DNA from: Puniceicoccaceae bacterium
GTDB taxonomy: Bacteria; Verrucomicrobiota; Verrucomicrobiia; Opitutales; Coraliomargaritaceae
DNA: 41,148 nt
Direction of reading: 5' to 3'
Assembly (NCBI GenBank): GCA_017854655.1
Contig: JAFMHF010000009.1
Location: 1 to 41,148 of the forward strand
Numbering within the stretch: the first letter of the stretch is position 1; every line of letters starts with the position of its first letter. A program made the position numbers and the translations under genes. Under the pieces are notes generated by a model. The model was not told where the DNA came from. It was given only the letters and a program-made list of their open reading frames with translations, and did not search any database. Positions 18,933-28,104 of the stretch are shown piece by piece.

Positions 18933-20297
18933 TTAATCGATGGCTGGGCTGCGGCCATATTCTCGTTGATTCGTGTTAATTTCCTGCAGCGTCGATTCCT
19001 TCGCCTCAGTGGTGTGGAACTTTGAGACTGCCACACGCTGCGACGTATAGATGCCAGTATGTCCGCTAAAGTAATAAGCCGTGAAACAGGCGACGGCGTA
19101 GTAAACAGTATTTTCAGCGCCAAACAGCTCGATCCCCATCATCGTGCACGCCAGAGGCGTATTCGTGGCACCCGCAAATACAGCAATAAAGCCGAGCCCT
19201 GCAAACAGATCGACCGGTGCGCCCGAAAGCATGGCGAGCGTATTACCTAGGGTGGCTCCGATGAAAAACAACGGCGTCACTTCCCCGCCCTTAAAGCCGA
19301 AGCTTAATGTGATTGCCGTCAGCAACAGCTTCCAAAACCAACTAAAAGAATCGGCACCGCCGGCGGAAAAAGCCGACACAATACTCACGCCGTCTGCGTT
19401 TGGCGAACTCACGCCAAGACCAAGATAATCGGTCGTGCCCAAGCAATAACTAATGCCCAACACCAACGCAGCACCGACTGCAGGGATCAGCCACTTGCGG
19501 CCAATCAACTGCTGGCTCTTTGCCTTTAGGCGATGCGACAACGCGGCAAATCCATAACTGGCCAGACCAAAACAAGCACCAGCGATCAGTACCTTGAGTA
19601 ACAACAACACATCAAACGAGATAAAGGACATTGCCCCCATCGCCTCCTTTGCGGAATAGCCGATCGAATAGTGCGTATGATGAATTGGAAACGAAGTACA
19701 AGTGATGTCGGCCACCAAACTCGCAATCAAGCACGGCATCAGCGCATCATATTTAATTCGCCCAACAGCCAGCACTTCCAAGGCAAAAATTGCCCCTGTG
19801 ACTGGCGTGCCAAATACCGCGCCAAAGCCCGCGGCCATACCAGCCATCAACAAGATGCGCTTATCCTCATGACGAAGACCAAATTTCTTAGCGAAATAAT
19901 CGGCCACACTGCCGCCCATCTGTACCGCGGTGCCCTCGCGTCCAGCCGAACCACCAAACAAATGCGTAATTATAGTCGTCACCATTACCAGCGGCGCCAT
20001 CCGAAACGGAATCCCACCGCCGGGTTCATGGATCTCATCCATGATCAAATTATTACCCGCTTCGGTATTTTTACCGTATCGGCGGTACAGCCAGTAAATA
20101 CCGATACCTGCCAGTGGTAATAGCCCAAGTAACCACAAGTGGGCCTGACGAATCTGCGTCGCCGACTCCAATAGCCACAAAAACAACGCGACCAGCGCAC
20201 CCACCGTCACCGAGACTGGCAGCACTAGCAGTGACCAACGAATTAATTGCCGCGCGATCCTTAATTGCTCAAATCTGTATTTAGTGGGTGCAAACAT
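18933..20297 (-). CDS. CLC-family antiporter, probably the fluoride-exporting CLC-F type
   Basis: A 454-residue polytopic membrane protein with about ten or more hydrophobic segments. The gating glutamate lies in [14 protein letters not shown] (E121), and [15 protein letters not shown] follows. Two signatures differ from chloride CLCs. The GSGIP chloride-binding loop is replaced by [10 protein letters not shown] (residues 81-90), and the GxFxP loop is [11 protein letters not shown] (residues 337-347). From memory, these are features of the CLC-F fluoride/proton antiporters, so fluoride export is inferred. I saw no fluoride riboswitch upstream. psd follows after 4 bases. Confidence 0.9.
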   Translation of the reverse strand: MFAPTKYRFEQLRIARQLIRWSLLVLPVSVTVGALVALFLWLLESATQIRQAHLWLLGLLPLAGIGIYWLYRRYGKNTEAGNNLIMDEIHEPGGGIPFRMAPLVMVTTIITHLFGGSAGREGTAVQMGGSVADYFAKKFGLRHEDKRILLMAGMAAGFGAVFGTPVTGAIFALEVLAVGRIKYDALMPCLIASLVADITCTSFPIHHTHYSIGYSAKEAMGAMSFISFDVLLLLKVLIAGACFGLASYGFAALSHRLKAKSQQLIGRKWLIPAVGAALVLGISYCLGTTDYLGLGVSSPNADGVSIVSAFSAGGADSFSWFWKLLLTAITLSFGFKGGEVTPLFFIGATLGNTLAMLSGAPVDLFAGLGFIAVFAGATNTPLACTMMGIELFGAENTVYYAVACFTAYYFSGHTGIYTSQRVAVSKFHTTEAKESTLQEINTNQREYGRSPAID

Positions 20298-20645
20298 ATT
20301 TTACCACAACTTGCTTGGCTTGAATCGTGCCAGCTGTAAAGCCTCACGTTCGGTCGTGCCAGTTGATCCGTTACATCAAAAGTACGGTATACCTGCACTT
20401 TGGTTAAATTGTAGCCACGCCACTTTATCATGTCCTTGGTTCTACCGTCGGGTTTGAACTGGATGTATACGAAAGCACCGTAAGAGCAACGTGACTACAC
20501 CCATCACAGGTATGGGGCAGGATACTCCTGCGCTACCTCGATTCTAGAATCACGGAAATACCCGAAATAAATTGCGATTAGGCCTTGATCTTTCGTAGAG
20601 GCACCCGTTTATTCCTCCGCTTTCACTTTCAACCAAGAGCACACC
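20298..20645. other. 348-base gene-free stretch between clc and the small basic protein
   Basis: This divergent intergenic region should hold the promoters of both flanking genes. A short perfect hairpin GCAGGA-TAC-TCCTGC is at 20517-20531. I looked for the conserved segments of the crcB fluoride riboswitch on the minus strand before the clc start and did not see them. No ORF of note. Confidence 0.4.
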
Positions 20646-20807
20646 ATGTCACAACACAACAGTTTCAGAGCAACCACCGGCGGCGGCGGTAAGAAAAACA
20701 GAACAGTCCTCAAGCGTTTCGAACGCGTGGACCTACTCCGCGAGCGCGGTGAGTGGAAAGAAGGCGATCGCGTGGTCGGCATCAAAAAGACCAAGCCAGC
20801 TGAATAA
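20646..20807 (+). CDS. Small basic protein of the Verrucomicrobiota/Chlamydiota family
   Basis: A 53-residue protein too short for the ORF track: it starts MSQHNSFRATTGGGGKKNRT, continues VLKRFERVDLLRERGEWKEG and ends RVVGIKKTKPAE. It matches what I remember of TIGR04137, a small basic protein conserved in Verrucomicrobiota and Chlamydiae, often found near rRNA genes and thought to be ribosome-associated. The function is not proven. About a third of the residues are Lys/Arg, with a glycine run at 12-15. It has its own terminator immediately downstream, supporting expression as a single gene. The ORFs called on the minus strand here are shadows. Confidence 0.88.
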   Translation: MSQHNSFRATTGGGGKKNRTVLKRFERVDLLRERGEWKEGDRVVGIKKTKPAE

Positions 20808-20830
20808 TTTTTTTGGTATAAGTATTTTAA

Positions 20831-20862
20831 GAAGCCCTTTCGTAATTGGAAGGGCTTTTTTG
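20831..20862 (+). terminator. Rho-independent terminator of the small basic protein gene
   Basis: The stem AAGCCCTT (20832-20839) pairs with AAGGGCTT (20850-20857) and runs into TTTTTTTGT. It lies 24 bases after the stop codon. Confidence 0.88.
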
Positions 20863-20878
20863 TGTCTGGCGGGACCAC

Positions 20879-20958
20879 TGGGAAGGGACGACCTCGGTAT
20901 TGTCCGCAATACCCCTAAACTCGTGCAACTACAGTCCGCTCGGAGGCGGACACTCACT
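20879..20958. repeat. Partial copy of the GGGACGACCTC repeat family
   Basis: TGGGAAGGGACGACCTC (20879-20895) followed by GGTATTGTCCGCAA matches the left part of the element at 13995-14078. The matching right terminal repeat is not present. Instead a hairpin GTCCGC-TCGGAG-GCGGAC (20934-20951) ends the segment. It is probably a decayed or variant copy. Confidence 0.45.
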
Positions 20959-20967
20959 ATAACTCAC

Positions 20968-21021
20968 CAAGTGACCAGTAATCACAAAAAAAACCAGCAA
21001 GTGATCATTAACCACAAAAAA
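20968..21021. repeat. Imperfect tandem duplication, 30-base period
   Basis: CAAGTGACCAGTAATCACAA (from 20968) and CAAGTGATCATTAACCACAA (from 20998) are near-identical, each followed by a run of A. The second copy supplies the U-tract of the gpmI terminator on the minus strand, so the T-run is duplicated. Confidence 0.55.
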
Positions 21022-21051
21022 GCCCGGCGTCCACATCGTGAAGGCCGGACT
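21016..21051 (-). terminator. Rho-independent terminator of gpmI
   Basis: On the minus strand AGTCCGGC (21051-21044) pairs with GCCGGGCT (21028-21021), with one G-U pair, across a 15-base loop, followed by TTTTT. It lies 22 bases after the gpmI stop. Confidence 0.75.
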
Positions 21052-21073
21052 TTGTGATTAAAATGTGTCTGCC

Positions 21074-22651
21074 TTACTTGAGCAGACAGTTACCTGTCAT
21101 CGACTCAGGTTGTTCGAGGCCCATCAGCTCAAGGATCGTTGGAGCGATGTCGCCCAGTGCACCGCCCTCGGCAATTGCACGTCCCTTGCAGGCTCCACCG
21201 TAAACAACGATCTCGACTGGGTTGAGTGTGTGCGCGGTGTGCGGGCCGTTGTTCTCTGGATTCCAGAGTTGATCGGAGTTGCCATGATCTGCAGTAATCA
21301 CTGCATGACCGTTAACGGTGTCCACCGCGTCGAGCAGATCTTGCACGCAGCCGTCCACGATTTCGCACGCCTGGATACAGGCTTCGATCACACCCGTGTG
21401 ACCGACCATGTCAGGATTTGCGAAATTCACTACAACTAGGCCGTACTTGCCAGACTTGATCGCTTCGACAGCCGCGTCACGGATGCCATAGGCTGACATT
21501 TCCGGCTTCTCATCATAAGTCGCGCAATCCTTGCGGCTGGGGATGAGTGCACGGTCTTCGCCGGGGAACGGCTCTTCGCGGTAATCGTTGAAGAAGAACG
21601 TAACATGTGGAAATTTCTCCGTCTCAGCGCAGCGGAACTGTGGGATGCCTTTATCGGAAATGTAGCTCGCAAGGATATCCTTCATCTTCTCAGGTTTAAA
21701 GAAGATGATGTTATCGCAGAGGCCCTTTTGATATTCGCTCAATGTCGAAAAGTGAATGTCGAGCTTCTCGCCGCGATCGAAACTATCAAAATCGTCTTGG
21801 ATAAAAGCTCGGGTCAATTCACGCGGACGGTCGCCACGGAAGTTGCAGAAGATAACCGAGTCGCCCTGCGCAATCGTCGCAACGGGCTTACCATCTTTGT
21901 CGAGCACTGCGGTTGGCGGGCAAAATTCGTCGCCCTTAGTGCCTTCAGTCTCAGGGTTATCGTATTGATACTGTATGCCAGCTTCGGCAGAAGCGGCAGT
22001 GGTTTCGATATTGCGGCCAGTGAGGCAGTCGTAAGCGCGCTGAACTCGATCCCAGCGGTTATCGCGATCCATCGCCCAGTAGCGACCAGACAGGGATGCA
22101 ATCTTGCCGAGACCGATCTTCGCCATTTCGGCTTCGGCTTCTTTGATGAATTGCCTGCCACTAAATGGCCCAGTGTCGCGACCATCCGTGAAGGCATGCA
22201 AGTAGAGCTCTTGAATGCCCTCGTCTTTGGCAATTCGGATCAAACCGTAGATATGCTCCAGCATCGCGTGCACGCCTGCGTCAGACACGAGGCCCATGAG
22301 GTGCAGTGCAGTGCCCTGAGCCTTAACATTGGCAAGCGATGCCTTAAATGTAACGCTATCCTTCACCGAACCCGTTTCGATCCCCTTGTTGATACGGACG
22401 AGCTCTTGATCTACTACACGACCAGCACCGATGTTTTGGTGTCCTACTTCGGAGTTGCCCATGATACCAGCGGGCAAGCCAACATCAAGCCCACATGCCA
22501 TAATCTCTGTGCGAGGCCACTCGGCTGTAAGGCGGTCCGCGCAAGGCGTCTTGGCAAGCTTCACCGCATTATAAGAGTCTTGCTCCGAGTTATGATTCTC
22601 CCCCCACCCGTCACGGATGATAAGGACTACTGGTTGATAGGAATTAGGCAT
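21074..22651 (-). CDS. gpmI: 2,3-bisphosphoglycerate-independent phosphoglycerate mutase
   Basis: A 525-residue glycolytic enzyme of the alkaline-phosphatase superfamily that interconverts 3- and 2-phosphoglycerate with two metal ions. The metal aspartate is in [10 protein letters not shown] (D14), and the phosphorylated serine is in [16 protein letters not shown] (S67). Further family motifs are [52 protein letters not shown] and ITADHGNSD. The length is typical. It is a single gene with its own terminator. The long ORF on the plus strand (21605-22672) is a shadow. Confidence 0.97.
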   Translation of the reverse strand: MPNSYQPVVLIIRDGWGENHNSEQDSYNAVKLAKTPCADRLTAEWPRTEIMACGLDVGLPAGIMGNSEVGHQNIGAGRVVDQELVRINKGIETGSVKDSVTFKASLANVKAQGTALHLMGLVSDAGVHAMLEHIYGLIRIAKDEGIQELYLHAFTDGRDTGPFSGRQFIKEAEAEMAKIGLGKIASLSGRYWAMDRDNRWDRVQRAYDCLTGRNIETTAASAEAGIQYQYDNPETEGTKGDEFCPPTAVLDKDGKPVATIAQGDSVIFCNFRGDRPRELTRAFIQDDFDSFDRGEKLDIHFSTLSEYQKGLCDNIIFFKPEKMKDILASYISDKGIPQFRCAETEKFPHVTFFFNDYREEPFPGEDRALIPSRKDCATYDEKPEMSAYGIRDAAVEAIKSGKYGLVVVNFANPDMVGHTGVIEACIQACEIVDGCVQDLLDAVDTVNGHAVITADHGNSDQLWNPENNGPHTAHTLNPVEIVVYGGACKGRAIAEGGALGDIAPTILELMGLEQPESMTGNCLLK

Positions 22652-22687
22652 AAAATGTGTATTAGTGTGTGAAAACTCTAGAATTTG

Positions 22688-23698
22688 TTATGAAAAATAG
22701 CCGAATTGAGACAGGCCAGAGATCGACAGAATCGCAAGGTATAGAAAAAGTAAGAGCGCACCCTCACATCGACTGACGATATGTCCGCTCTTAAATATCC
22801 ATAGAAGCAGTACTGAAAATAGCACGAGTGCGGGGAACTCGATCAGTAGCAATTCATCGTGCACTTCCATACCGGCAAAAACCGACGCGCCGCCACCGAT
22901 CAGCAGCATATTAAACAAGTTGGAACCCACGATATTACCCGCACAGAGATCACCATGACCAGCTCGCACCGCCGCGATCGAAGCGGCCAACTCTGGCAAA
23001 CTCGTACCAATCGCTACGATCGAGAGTCCGATAAACAAATCACTGATGCCCATCCGAGTCGCAATCTCGACACTACACCCAACTAAAAAACCCGCTCCCA
23101 AGGCCAACGCTCCAGCGCCAAGTACAACAATCAACAAAGCCTTGCCTGTCGATTTATGCTGAACCTGCTCAGCATTTTTTGCAAAATCATCTGCAACTGC
23201 TTGAGAATCCTGCTGTTTGGCACCACGCACGATATAGACTAGATAGGCCACTGTCAGACTAAGCAAAACCATGCCCTCAACGCGCTGAAACCCACCGCCA
23301 AGCGCAAACGCGGCAAATAACAGCGTGACCAAAATCAGAATCGGCACCTCGCGTTGGATCAGGCGTAGGTTGATCTTCAGAGGTGATATAATCGCCGCGA
23401 CTCCCAAAATGAGGCCGATATTGGCGATATTACTACCGAGGATATTGCCCAACGCGATACCAGGATTGTCCTCCGCGGCCATCAGCGAAGTCGCCATTTC
23501 CGGCATCGATGTCGCAATCGACACCACAGTCAGGCCAATTACCACTGGATTGATCTTTAAGTTAGTCGAAATCGCCACGGCACCATGGGTCAACCAATCG
23601 CCGCCGAAAGCCAGCGCGACAAATCCCACTAGCATCACAGCGAAGAGCGCTAACAGTGGAAAATCGGGATACGGAAGACTAATAAATGCGAGTGTCAT
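22688..23698 (-). CDS. CaCA-family Na+/Ca2+ (K+-independent) exchanger
   Basis: A 336-residue inner-membrane antiporter with about ten transmembrane helices. The two inverted alpha-repeats that form the ion site are clear: [21 protein letters not shown] with [16 protein letters not shown] in the first half, and [21 protein letters not shown] with [16 protein letters not shown] in the second. The acidic residue in each (PEM, PEL) is conserved. A cytoplasmic loop rich in Gln/Lys (~residues 155-180) separates the halves. It resembles the YrbG branch. It should exchange calcium for sodium or protons, but the ions cannot be fixed from sequence. It lies 36 bases upstream of gpmI on the same strand and may be co-transcribed with it. 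Confidence 0.93.
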   Translation of the reverse strand: MTLAFISLPYPDFPLLALFAVMLVGFVALAFGGDWLTHGAVAISTNLKINPVVIGLTVVSIATSMPEMATSLMAAEDNPGIALGNILGSNIANIGLILGVAAIISPLKINLRLIQREVPILILVTLLFAAFALGGGFQRVEGMVLLSLTVAYLVYIVRGAKQQDSQAVADDFAKNAEQVQHKSTGKALLIVVLGAGALALGAGFLVGCSVEIATRMGISDLFIGLSIVAIGTSLPELAASIAAVRAGHGDLCAGNIVGSNLFNMLLIGGGASVFAGMEVHDELLLIEFPALVLFSVLLLWIFKSGHIVSRCEGALLLFLYLAILSISGLSQFGYFS

Positions 23699-23849
23699 TG
23701 GATTTTAAAAGAAAGGCACAGCAGGTGCCTGATCGAGCGCAACCTAACAAGCGCGAAAGCTAAACATCTGCGAGAAAATTCTGTGTGCTTGACTTGAGAA
23801 GTCAAAAAAACACATTCGCCGTTTTTACATGGCCCTCGGTATCTAAATC

Positions 23850-26678
23850 ATGGCTCTAGACCTCAAAAATACGCTCAACCTCCCAGAAACCGCCTTTCCA
23901 ATGCGCGGCAACCTCGTGGAACGCGAACCCGCTCGTATTGAGCACTGGGAGAAACTTGACCTTTACGGCAAAATTCAAGCGAAGAATACCGTGGGTCCGA
24001 GCTTCATTTTGCACGACGGACCACCGTTTACCAACGGCGACCTGCACCTCGGCCATGCCCTCAATAAGACGTTGAAGGACACCATCTTACGCTTCAAGTG
24101 GATGCAGGGTTACAACGCTCCTTATATACCAGGTTGGGACAGTCATGGCTTACCAATCGAGCACAAAGTCTCCCGTGAACTGCAAGAGACCGGGCGCACC
24201 GACTACACCGCGCTCGAAGTGCGTGAAGCCTGCGCAAAATTCGCCGATAAATACCGTCTGAGCCAGCGCGAGCAGTTCAAACGCCTCGGAGTTTTAGCCG
24301 ATTGGGACAACGAATATTGGACGATCCACCCAGATTACGAAGCGACTGAACTCGAAACTTTCGCCAGCTTCGTCGAAAAAGACATCGTTTACCGCAGCAA
24401 AAAGCCAGTTTACTGGTCAATTCCTTGCGCGACCGCTCTAGCAGAAGCCGAGATCGAATACCGCGACCACAAAAGCGTTTCGATCTATGTAAAGCTCGGC
24501 CTCTCCGCTGAGGCACTCAAGGCACTCGCGCTCGAAGAGCCTGCTTCGGTGCTGATCTGGACCACCACCGCATGGACCTTGCCCGCTAACATGGCAGTCT
24601 CGGTGAATCCAAAGATCGAATACAGCGCGATCAAGACCAGCAACCAAGGCACGATCATCGTCGCCACTGCTCTACGCGACGCGGTCATCGAAGCCTGCGG
24701 CCTTGAAGATGCTGAAACGATCAATACTTTCCTCGGCACCGCGATGGAGAAGCTCGAAGCGCGTCACCCATTCATTGACCGCCCGAGCCCTATCCTACTC
24801 GCCGACTACGTCACTACCGAAAGTGGCACAGGCTGCGTGCACACTGCACCAGGTCACGGTCAAGACGACTATATTACCGGTATCAACAACGGCATCGAAG
24901 TGTATTGCCCACTCGATGACAATGGTTGCTACGTCGACGATGGCCAAGTGCCTGCCGAATTGGTCGGTCTCTCCGTGCTCGAAGATGGTAAGATCAGCGA
25001 TGCCAACCGTGGCGTACTGAAAATTATCGGCCAAAACGGCTCATTAATCGCCAAAAAGACCATCACCCACAGTTACCCGCATTGTTGGCGCTCCAAAACT
25101 CCCGTGATTTTTCGCGCCATGGATCAATGGTTCATCGCGCTCGACAAAGGCGGCGACCGCCAATGCGCACTCGACGCACTCAAGGATGTGAACTTTATCC
25201 CAGCTTGGGGTGAGAAACGCATCCGGGCTGCTGTTGAAAACCGCCCAGACTGGTGCATCAGCCGTCAGCGTACATGGGGCGTGCCTATTCCAGCGTTTTA
25301 CAATCAAGACGGCGAAGCATTCATCGACGCCGGCGTCATCCGCGCCATCGCTAAGAAAGTCGCCGTCGGTGGCACTAATATTTGGTTTGAGCAAACGACC
25401 GTCGAACTACTCGAGGGCATCACCTTGCCAGGCACTTGGCCAACTGCGGATCAGCTCAAATCTGGCACAGATACACTAGATGTGTGGATCGATTCAGGCA
25501 CTAGCCACCGCGCCGTACTACAGAAGCGCGCCAACTTAAGCTGGCCTGCAGACCTCTACCTCGAAGGCAGTGATCAACATCGAGGCTGGTTCCAAAGCTC
25601 ACTCTGGACTTCCGTTATCGCCGACAAAGCAGCGCCCTATAAAAACCTGCTCACCCACGGTTTCGTCGTAAAAGAAGATGGCACCAAACTCTCCAAGAGC
25701 GACGGAGCGGCCCGCCCACTTCCTGAATGGATCCAAAGTTACGGTGCAGATGTCGTACGCCTATGGATCTGCTCGCAGGATTACCGTGGCGATGTGCCGG
25801 TATCCGATAAGATCGTGCGTAATGTTTCAAACAATTATCGTAACATGCGTAATACGCTGCGCTTCCAGATCAGTAACCTATTTGATTTCGACGCAGCCAT
25901 CAATGCGGTGCCACTCGCCGAGCTCAATGCTATTGACCAGTGGGCGCTCGACGAACTCGCACAACTCGTGCGTAAGGTTACCGAAGCCTATGAAGCCTAC
26001 GAATTCCACCGCGCATTTAAGGATATCATTGATCCATTCTGCGCGAATGTACTTTCGGCCACTTACCATGACATCCTCAAAGATCGTCTCTATACCTGTG
26101 CGCCTAATGATCCACTGCGCCGCTCTTCACAGACTGCGATCAGTATCATATTTAACGTGTTCACACGCTTAGTCGCGCCATTGATCCCACACACCGCCGA
26201 CGAGGCATGGAGCTATGCTCAGAACGATAGCGATTTCACCGACAAACCGATCGCACTCAGCGACTGGCCGTATGTGGATAGCGCATGGGATCAGCCCGAA
26301 GTCGCCAGCGACATCCGCGCCCTACGCACTTTCCTTTCCGAAAAGCTCAACGATGGCTTAGAAGAACTGCGCCAAAAGAAGGCAATCGGACAAAGCCTCG
26401 ACGCGAAAGCAACGATTACTGGTTCGCTGAGTGATCCAGAATTCGCTCGTCTCAAACAATATGAATCCGATCTACCAGAACTCTTCATTCTTTCTCAGGT
26501 CACTGTCGTCGAAGATGCCACTGTAACCGAGATTACAGTCGAAGTCGCGCATGCTGATGGCGTACGCTGCCCACGCAGTTGGCGCTGGGTGCCTGCGCTG
26601 GTCCAGACTGACACTTGGGGCGCCGTCTCCCCTCGTTGCGCTAAAGCACTTAAACAAATTTCAGACTCTACTAAATAA
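23850..26678 (+). CDS. ileS: Isoleucyl-tRNA synthetase
   Basis: A class-I synthetase of 942 residues, typical for bacterial IleS, that charges tRNA-Ile and edits valine. The HIGH motif is HLGH at residues 66-69, with GWDSHGLPIE shortly after. The editing domain runs over about residues 200-400 (TTTAWTLPANMAVSV, HTAPGHGQDDY). The KMSKS loop is KLSKS at about 613-617, and the anticodon-binding domain follows. The C-terminal zinc site is degenerate: CPRSW (907-911) and SPRC (927-930) each lack one of the two expected cysteines. It is first in the order ileS, DksA-like gene, lspA; a 7-bp-arm palindrome TTGACTT-GAG-AAGTCAA lies 45-61 bases upstream. Confidence 0.97.
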   Translation: MALDLKNTLNLPETAFPMRGNLVEREPARIEHWEKLDLYGKIQAKNTVGPSFILHDGPPFTNGDLHLGHALNKTLKDTILRFKWMQGYNAPYIPGWDSHGLPIEHKVSRELQETGRTDYTALEVREACAKFADKYRLSQREQFKRLGVLADWDNEYWTIHPDYEATELETFASFVEKDIVYRSKKPVYWSIPCATALAEAEIEYRDHKSVSIYVKLGLSAEALKALALEEPASVLIWTTTAWTLPANMAVSVNPKIEYSAIKTSNQGTIIVATALRDAVIEACGLEDAETINTFLGTAMEKLEARHPFIDRPSPILLADYVTTESGTGCVHTAPGHGQDDYITGINNGIEVYCPLDDNGCYVDDGQVPAELVGLSVLEDGKISDANRGVLKIIGQNGSLIAKKTITHSYPHCWRSKTPVIFRAMDQWFIALDKGGDRQCALDALKDVNFIPAWGEKRIRAAVENRPDWCISRQRTWGVPIPAFYNQDGEAFIDAGVIRAIAKKVAVGGTNIWFEQTTVELLEGITLPGTWPTADQLKSGTDTLDVWIDSGTSHRAVLQKRANLSWPADLYLEGSDQHRGWFQSSLWTSVIADKAAPYKNLLTHGFVVKEDGTKLSKSDGAARPLPEWIQSYGADVVRLWICSQDYRGDVPVSDKIVRNVSNNYRNMRNTLRFQISNLFDFDAAINAVPLAELNAIDQWALDELAQLVRKVTEAYEAYEFHRAFKDIIDPFCANVLSATYHDILKDRLYTCAPNDPLRRSSQTAISIIFNVFTRLVAPLIPHTADEAWSYAQNDSDFTDKPIALSDWPYVDSAWDQPEVASDIRALRTFLSEKLNDGLEELRQKKAIGQSLDAKATITGSLSDPEFARLKQYESDLPELFILSQVTVVEDATVTEITVEVAHADGVRCPRSWRWVPALVQTDTWGAVSPRCAKALKQISDSTK

Positions 26679-26698
26679 CACCCCACTCTATCCTATCA

Positions 26699-28054
26699 AT
26701 GACTACCAAGAAGACCAAGGCATCCGCCGCAAAAAAAGCTGTCGCTAAAAAACCTGCTACTAAGGCTAAGGCGAACAAGACTGTCGCTAAAAAACCTGCT
26801 ACTAAGGCTAAGGCGAAAAAGACTGTCGCTAAAAAACCTGCTACTAAGGCTAAGGCAAAAAAGACTGTCGCTAAAAAACCTGCTACTAAGGCTAAGGCAA
26901 AAAAGACTGTCGCTAAAAAACCTGCTACTAAGGCTAAGGCAAAAAAGACTGTCGCTAAAAAACCTGCAACTAAGGCTAAGGCAAAAAAGACTGTGACTAA
27001 AAAACCTGTGACTAAGGCTAAGACAAAAAAGACTGTGACTAAAAAATCTGCAACTAAGGATAGGGCTAAGGCTAAAAAAGCTGTCGCTAAAAAACCTGTA
27101 ACTAAGGCGAAAAAGACTGTCGCTAAAAAACCTGCAACTAAGGCTAAAAACACTGTCGCTAAAAAACCTGCAACTAAGGCTAAGGCTAAAAACACTGTCG
27201 CTAAAAAACCTGCAACTAAGGCTAAGGCAAAAAAAACTGTCGCTAAAAAACCTGCAACTAAGCCTGTTGCGAAGAAAGCTCCGGTTAAAAAAGCAGCAAC
27301 GAATCAAGCCACTAACCCTATTCCTTTAGCCAAGAATCCGTCGGTCGCACGCGAAGGCGAAGCTGCTAGTAACAAGGCCACACCGATCGCTTTTTCTTTT
27401 GATGACGTCGAGGCTCTCGTTGCAACTCGTAAAAAAGAAATTAAGTCGATACCCGATGAAGCCTCGGTAAAAAAGAAACTCGTACCGGTTAAAAAGAAGG
27501 CAGTCGTCGAAGATAAGCCTGTTAAAAAACGCGTACTCGGCGCTGCCTCACTCGCAGACATTTTAGGCTTCAACCCAGCAGAGAAGAAAAAAGTCACTTC
27601 ACTCGAAGATGAATCGATCCCTAAAAAGTGGAAGAAATATTACAAGCTTTTGCTCAATCTGCGTCAACATGTCAGCGATGAACTCGACCTCCATACCTCC
27701 GACACGCTGCAACACGCATCGCGCGATGAAGGAGACCGTAAACTCGAGTCCGATGCTGGCACCGATGCTTTTGACCGCGACTTTGCACTTAGCCTCGTAT
27801 CAAGTGAGCAAGAAGCCCTCAACGAAGTCGAAGAAGCGATTCTTCGCATTAAACAAGGTACTTATGGCGTCTGCGAAGTCACAGGTAAAACGATCAGTAA
27901 AGATCGCCTCGCAGCCGTGCCCTTCGCTCGCTACTCAATCGAAGGCCAAGCTGAATTCGAAAAAAACCAACGCCGTAAGATCGAACGCATTGCAGGTGGA
28001 CTTTTCGCTGACAGTGCCGATGCACCAAAGATCACGTCGGACGATGACGATTAA
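26699..28054 (+). CDS. TraR/DksA-like protein with histone-H1-like lysine repeat tail
   Basis: A 451-residue two-part protein. Residues ~10-200 are about 13 tandem copies of a 14-residue unit close to TVAKKPATKAKAKK, resembling histone-H1-like DNA- or RNA-binding tails. The C-terminal ~140 residues are a TraR/DksA domain: a coiled-coil from KKWKKYYKLLLNLRQHVSDEL through SSEQEALNEVEEAI, then GTYGVCEVTGKTISKDRLAAVPFARYSIEGQ. Only one zinc-site cysteine (C392) of four remains, a pattern I recall from Bacteroidota TraR/DksA proteins too. It starts 20 bases after ileS. It may regulate RNA polymerase or compact nucleic acid; both are inferences. Confidence 0.9.
   Translation: MTTKKTKASAAKKAVAKKPATKAKANKTVAKKPATKAKAKKTVAKKPATKAKAKKTVAKKPATKAKAKKTVAKKPATKAKAKKTVAKKPATKAKAKKTVTKKPVTKAKTKKTVTKKSATKDRAKAKKAVAKKPVTKAKKTVAKKPATKAKNTVAKKPATKAKAKNTVAKKPATKAKAKKTVAKKPATKPVAKKAPVKKAATNQATNPIPLAKNPSVAREGEAASNKATPIAFSFDDVEALVATRKKEIKSIPDEASVKKKLVPVKKKAVVEDKPVKKRVLGAASLADILGFNPAEKKKVTSLEDESIPKKWKKYYKLLLNLRQHVSDELDLHTSDTLQHASRDEGDRKLESDAGTDAFDRDFALSLVSSEQEALNEVEEAILRIKQGTYGVCEVTGKTISKDRLAAVPFARYSIEGQAEFEKNQRRKIERIAGGLFADSADAPKITSDDDD
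26738..27270 (+). repeat. Tandem 42-base coding repeat in the lysine-rich gene
   Basis: About 13 copies of a 42-base unit containing GACTGTCGCTAAAAAACCTG and ACTAAGGCTAAGGC. The first six are almost identical at the nucleotide level, while later ones carry substitutions and short deletions (12- and 16-codon variants). This indicates recent expansion at the 5' side. Two long minus-strand ORFs (26671-27195, 26696-27307) are by-products of the periodicity. Confidence 0.92.
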
Positions 28055-28104
28055 TCGGACGGCACACGTGCCCCTGATACTAACTTCAATATAGTTTGAT
28101 GCGG

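Noticed and set aside
18929-19123. N-terminal extension of phosphatidylserine decarboxylase in the ORF track
   Set aside because: It would overlap the end of the clc gene and consists of low-quality basic sequence; the start at 18928 gives the normal length.
20298-20600. Fluoride (crcB) riboswitch before the CLC-F-type gene
   Set aside because: I could not find the conserved pseudoknot segments on the minus strand; absence by eye is not proof, and an Rfam scan would settle it.
21605-22672. 355-codon plus-strand ORF opposite gpmI
   Set aside because: It lies entirely opposite a well-supported gene and has no recognisable motifs.
26671-27307. Two long minus-strand ORFs of repeated LALVAGFLATVFFA and CRFFSDSLF patterns that look like a membrane protein
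   Set aside because: They are exact frame shadows of the 42-base lysine repeat; a repeat without stops in one frame keeps antisense frames open too.
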